In this document: positions 14,498-14,984 of the stretch, one piece after another
Numbering within the stretch: position 1 is the first letter of the stretch
Layout: every line of letters begins with the position of its first letter
NCBI GenBank assembly: GCA_964448055.1
Contig: CAYUVB010000039.1
Location: 1 to 14,984, forward strand
DNA length: 14,984 nt
Source: WANQ01 sp964448055
GTDB lineage: Archaea > Thermoproteota > Thermoprotei_A > Sulfolobales > WANQ01
Direction: 5' to 3'
Made by a program: the position numbers and the translations under genes
The notes under the pieces: model-generated
Seen by the model: the letters and a program-made list of their open reading frames with translations, nothing else
The model's database searches: none
Told to the model about the DNA's origin: nothing

Positions 14498-14505
14498 GCT
14501 TAAAG
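14498..14505 (+). promoter_or_regulatory. Possible TATA box of the carboxypeptidase gene
   Basis: GCTTAAAG lies about 60 nt before the GTG/ATG start. A start site about 25 nt on would fall inside the palindrome at 14522-14538. It is called from spacing only. Confidence 0.3.
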
Positions 14506-14521
14506 ACTCAGCCATTACTAA

Positions 14522-14538
14522 TGTATGAACGTCATACA
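14522..14538. promoter_or_regulatory. Palindrome before the carboxypeptidase gene, candidate operator
   Basis: TGTATGA, ACG, TCATACA: an exact 7-bp inverted repeat with a 3-bp centre, 20 bp before the first possible start codon. It lies in the otherwise featureless 181-bp space 14378-14558. Its place over the predicted transcription start fits a repressor site. It is a different sequence from the palindrome at 11683-11700. Confidence 0.4.
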
Positions 14539-14558
14539 GTTGCTCGTAACTAAGGTAT

Positions 14559-14984
14559 GTGGCAATGACTTTTGATAAACAGCTTGTATACAACATTATT
14601 AATAGAATACCAGTCTACAAGGAATTCTTAACGATAAAAGAATTATATAATAGTTCTAAGAAACTAGCAAGAGAACATAATGACATTGCAGAACTTATTG
14701 AAGTGGGGTCATCTAGAATAGATATTTCTGTTGAAGCATTGATAATACATGGTGGGGAAGAGAAAAGAGTTCTGGCATCCGCTCTCCCCATCCAAACGAA
14801 CCTATAGGATCACTAACACTTGAAGCACTTTCATGGATTCTTGCAATCAATAGAGAATATCTTCGTAAACTCAATGCTACATGGATTATAGTTAAGGTAG
14901 CAGATGTCTTTGGAACAAAATTAAATGAAGGATGGTTTAAAGGAGAATTCAATATACGTAAATATGCATTAAACTACTATAGGC
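14559..14984 (+). CDS. M14-type zinc carboxypeptidase, frameshifted and 3' partial
   Basis: Two frames together read as one archaeal M14 metallocarboxypeptidase. From GTG 14559 (or ATG 14565) the first frame gives the N-terminal part, including EVGSSRIDISVEALIIHGGE and LASAL, then breaks and stops at 14805-14807. The -1 frame takes over at the CCCC tract (14786-14789) as PHPNEPIGSLTLEAL, which carries the HxxE zinc-binding motif. It runs on through VADVFGTKLNEGWFKGE to the window end without a stop. Adding one C to the tract joins ...ASAL to PHPNEPIG exactly as in the family. The enzyme would trim C-terminal residues from peptides; no signal peptide is seen. The break is either an error of one C or a real inactivation. 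The second zinc His and the catalytic Glu would lie beyond the window. Confidence 0.8.

Noticed and set aside
14413..14498. 9-bp inverted repeat CTATTCCCT / AGGGAATAG in the 14378-14558 spacer
   Set aside because: The 68-bp separation and AT-rich arms make this likely by chance; there is no target-site duplication or transposase.
14713..14952. Open frame on the minus strand opposite the carboxypeptidase
   Set aside because: It is antisense to a clearly conserved M14 sequence (HPNEPIG, LNEGWFKG), so it is a shadow frame that happens to span the frameshift.
1..14984. CRISPR arrays, insertion sequences, integrase or attachment sites
   Set aside because: I saw no regularly spaced direct repeats, transposase motifs, tRNA genes or terminal inverted repeats anywhere in the window.

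Overview
The window is a 15-kb stretch of an AT-rich genome that looks like a hyperthermophilic crenarchaeon (Thermoproteota, perhaps Desulfurococcales). The signs are frequent TTG starts, GGTG/GGAGG-type ribosome sites, archaeal TATA boxes, AGA/AGG-rich coding, a WOR-type tungsten aldehyde oxidoreductase, a two-subunit Fe-S fumarase, and a GC-rich island in an AT-rich background that looks like a structured RNA. I cannot name the genus. A run of exactly 100 N (5778-5877) and two apparent homopolymer frameshifts point to a draft assembly.

Layout, left to right. (1) 2-1881: the end of an ABC-2 type exporter operon, with an ATPase cut by the window edge and its membrane subunit. (2) 2018-4598: a same-strand cluster of five small genes: two proteins I do not recognise, a PsiE-like four-helix membrane protein broken by a G6 tract, and two overlapping, divergent YjbQ/UPF0047 paralogues. 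(3) 4599-4923: a 325-bp non-coding stretch whose GC-rich parts form strong hairpins. (4) 4924-5777: an EamA/DMT transporter running into the gap. (5) 8782 down to 5878, minus strand: a polar amino acid ABC uptake operon (binding protein, permease, ATPase, second permease running into the gap). (6) 10435-8928, minus strand: class I fumarase alpha and beta subunits. (7) 11656-10544, minus strand: an M24 Xaa-Pro aminopeptidase/dipeptidase. (8) 11747-14377, plus strand: a four-cluster ferredoxin, a tungsten aldehyde oxidoreductase and a MoaD/ThiS-like sulfur carrier. (9) 14559 to the end: an M14-type zinc carboxypeptidase, frameshifted at a C4 tract and cut by the window edge.

Much of the window fits a peptide-fermenting lifestyle: amino acid uptake, proline-peptide cleavage, a carboxypeptidase, and an aldehyde oxidoreductase with its own multi-cluster electron carrier. 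The peptidase gene and the oxidoreductase operon diverge from a 90-bp region holding a perfect 8+2+8 palindrome beside a shared TATA-like element, so they may be controlled together.

The best candidates for something undescribed are the paired YjbQ paralogues (one has lost all the family histidines, the other keeps two) in their unknown gene cluster, the structured RNA upstream of the EamA gene, and the oxidoreductase with Asp where the first [4Fe-4S] cysteine should be.
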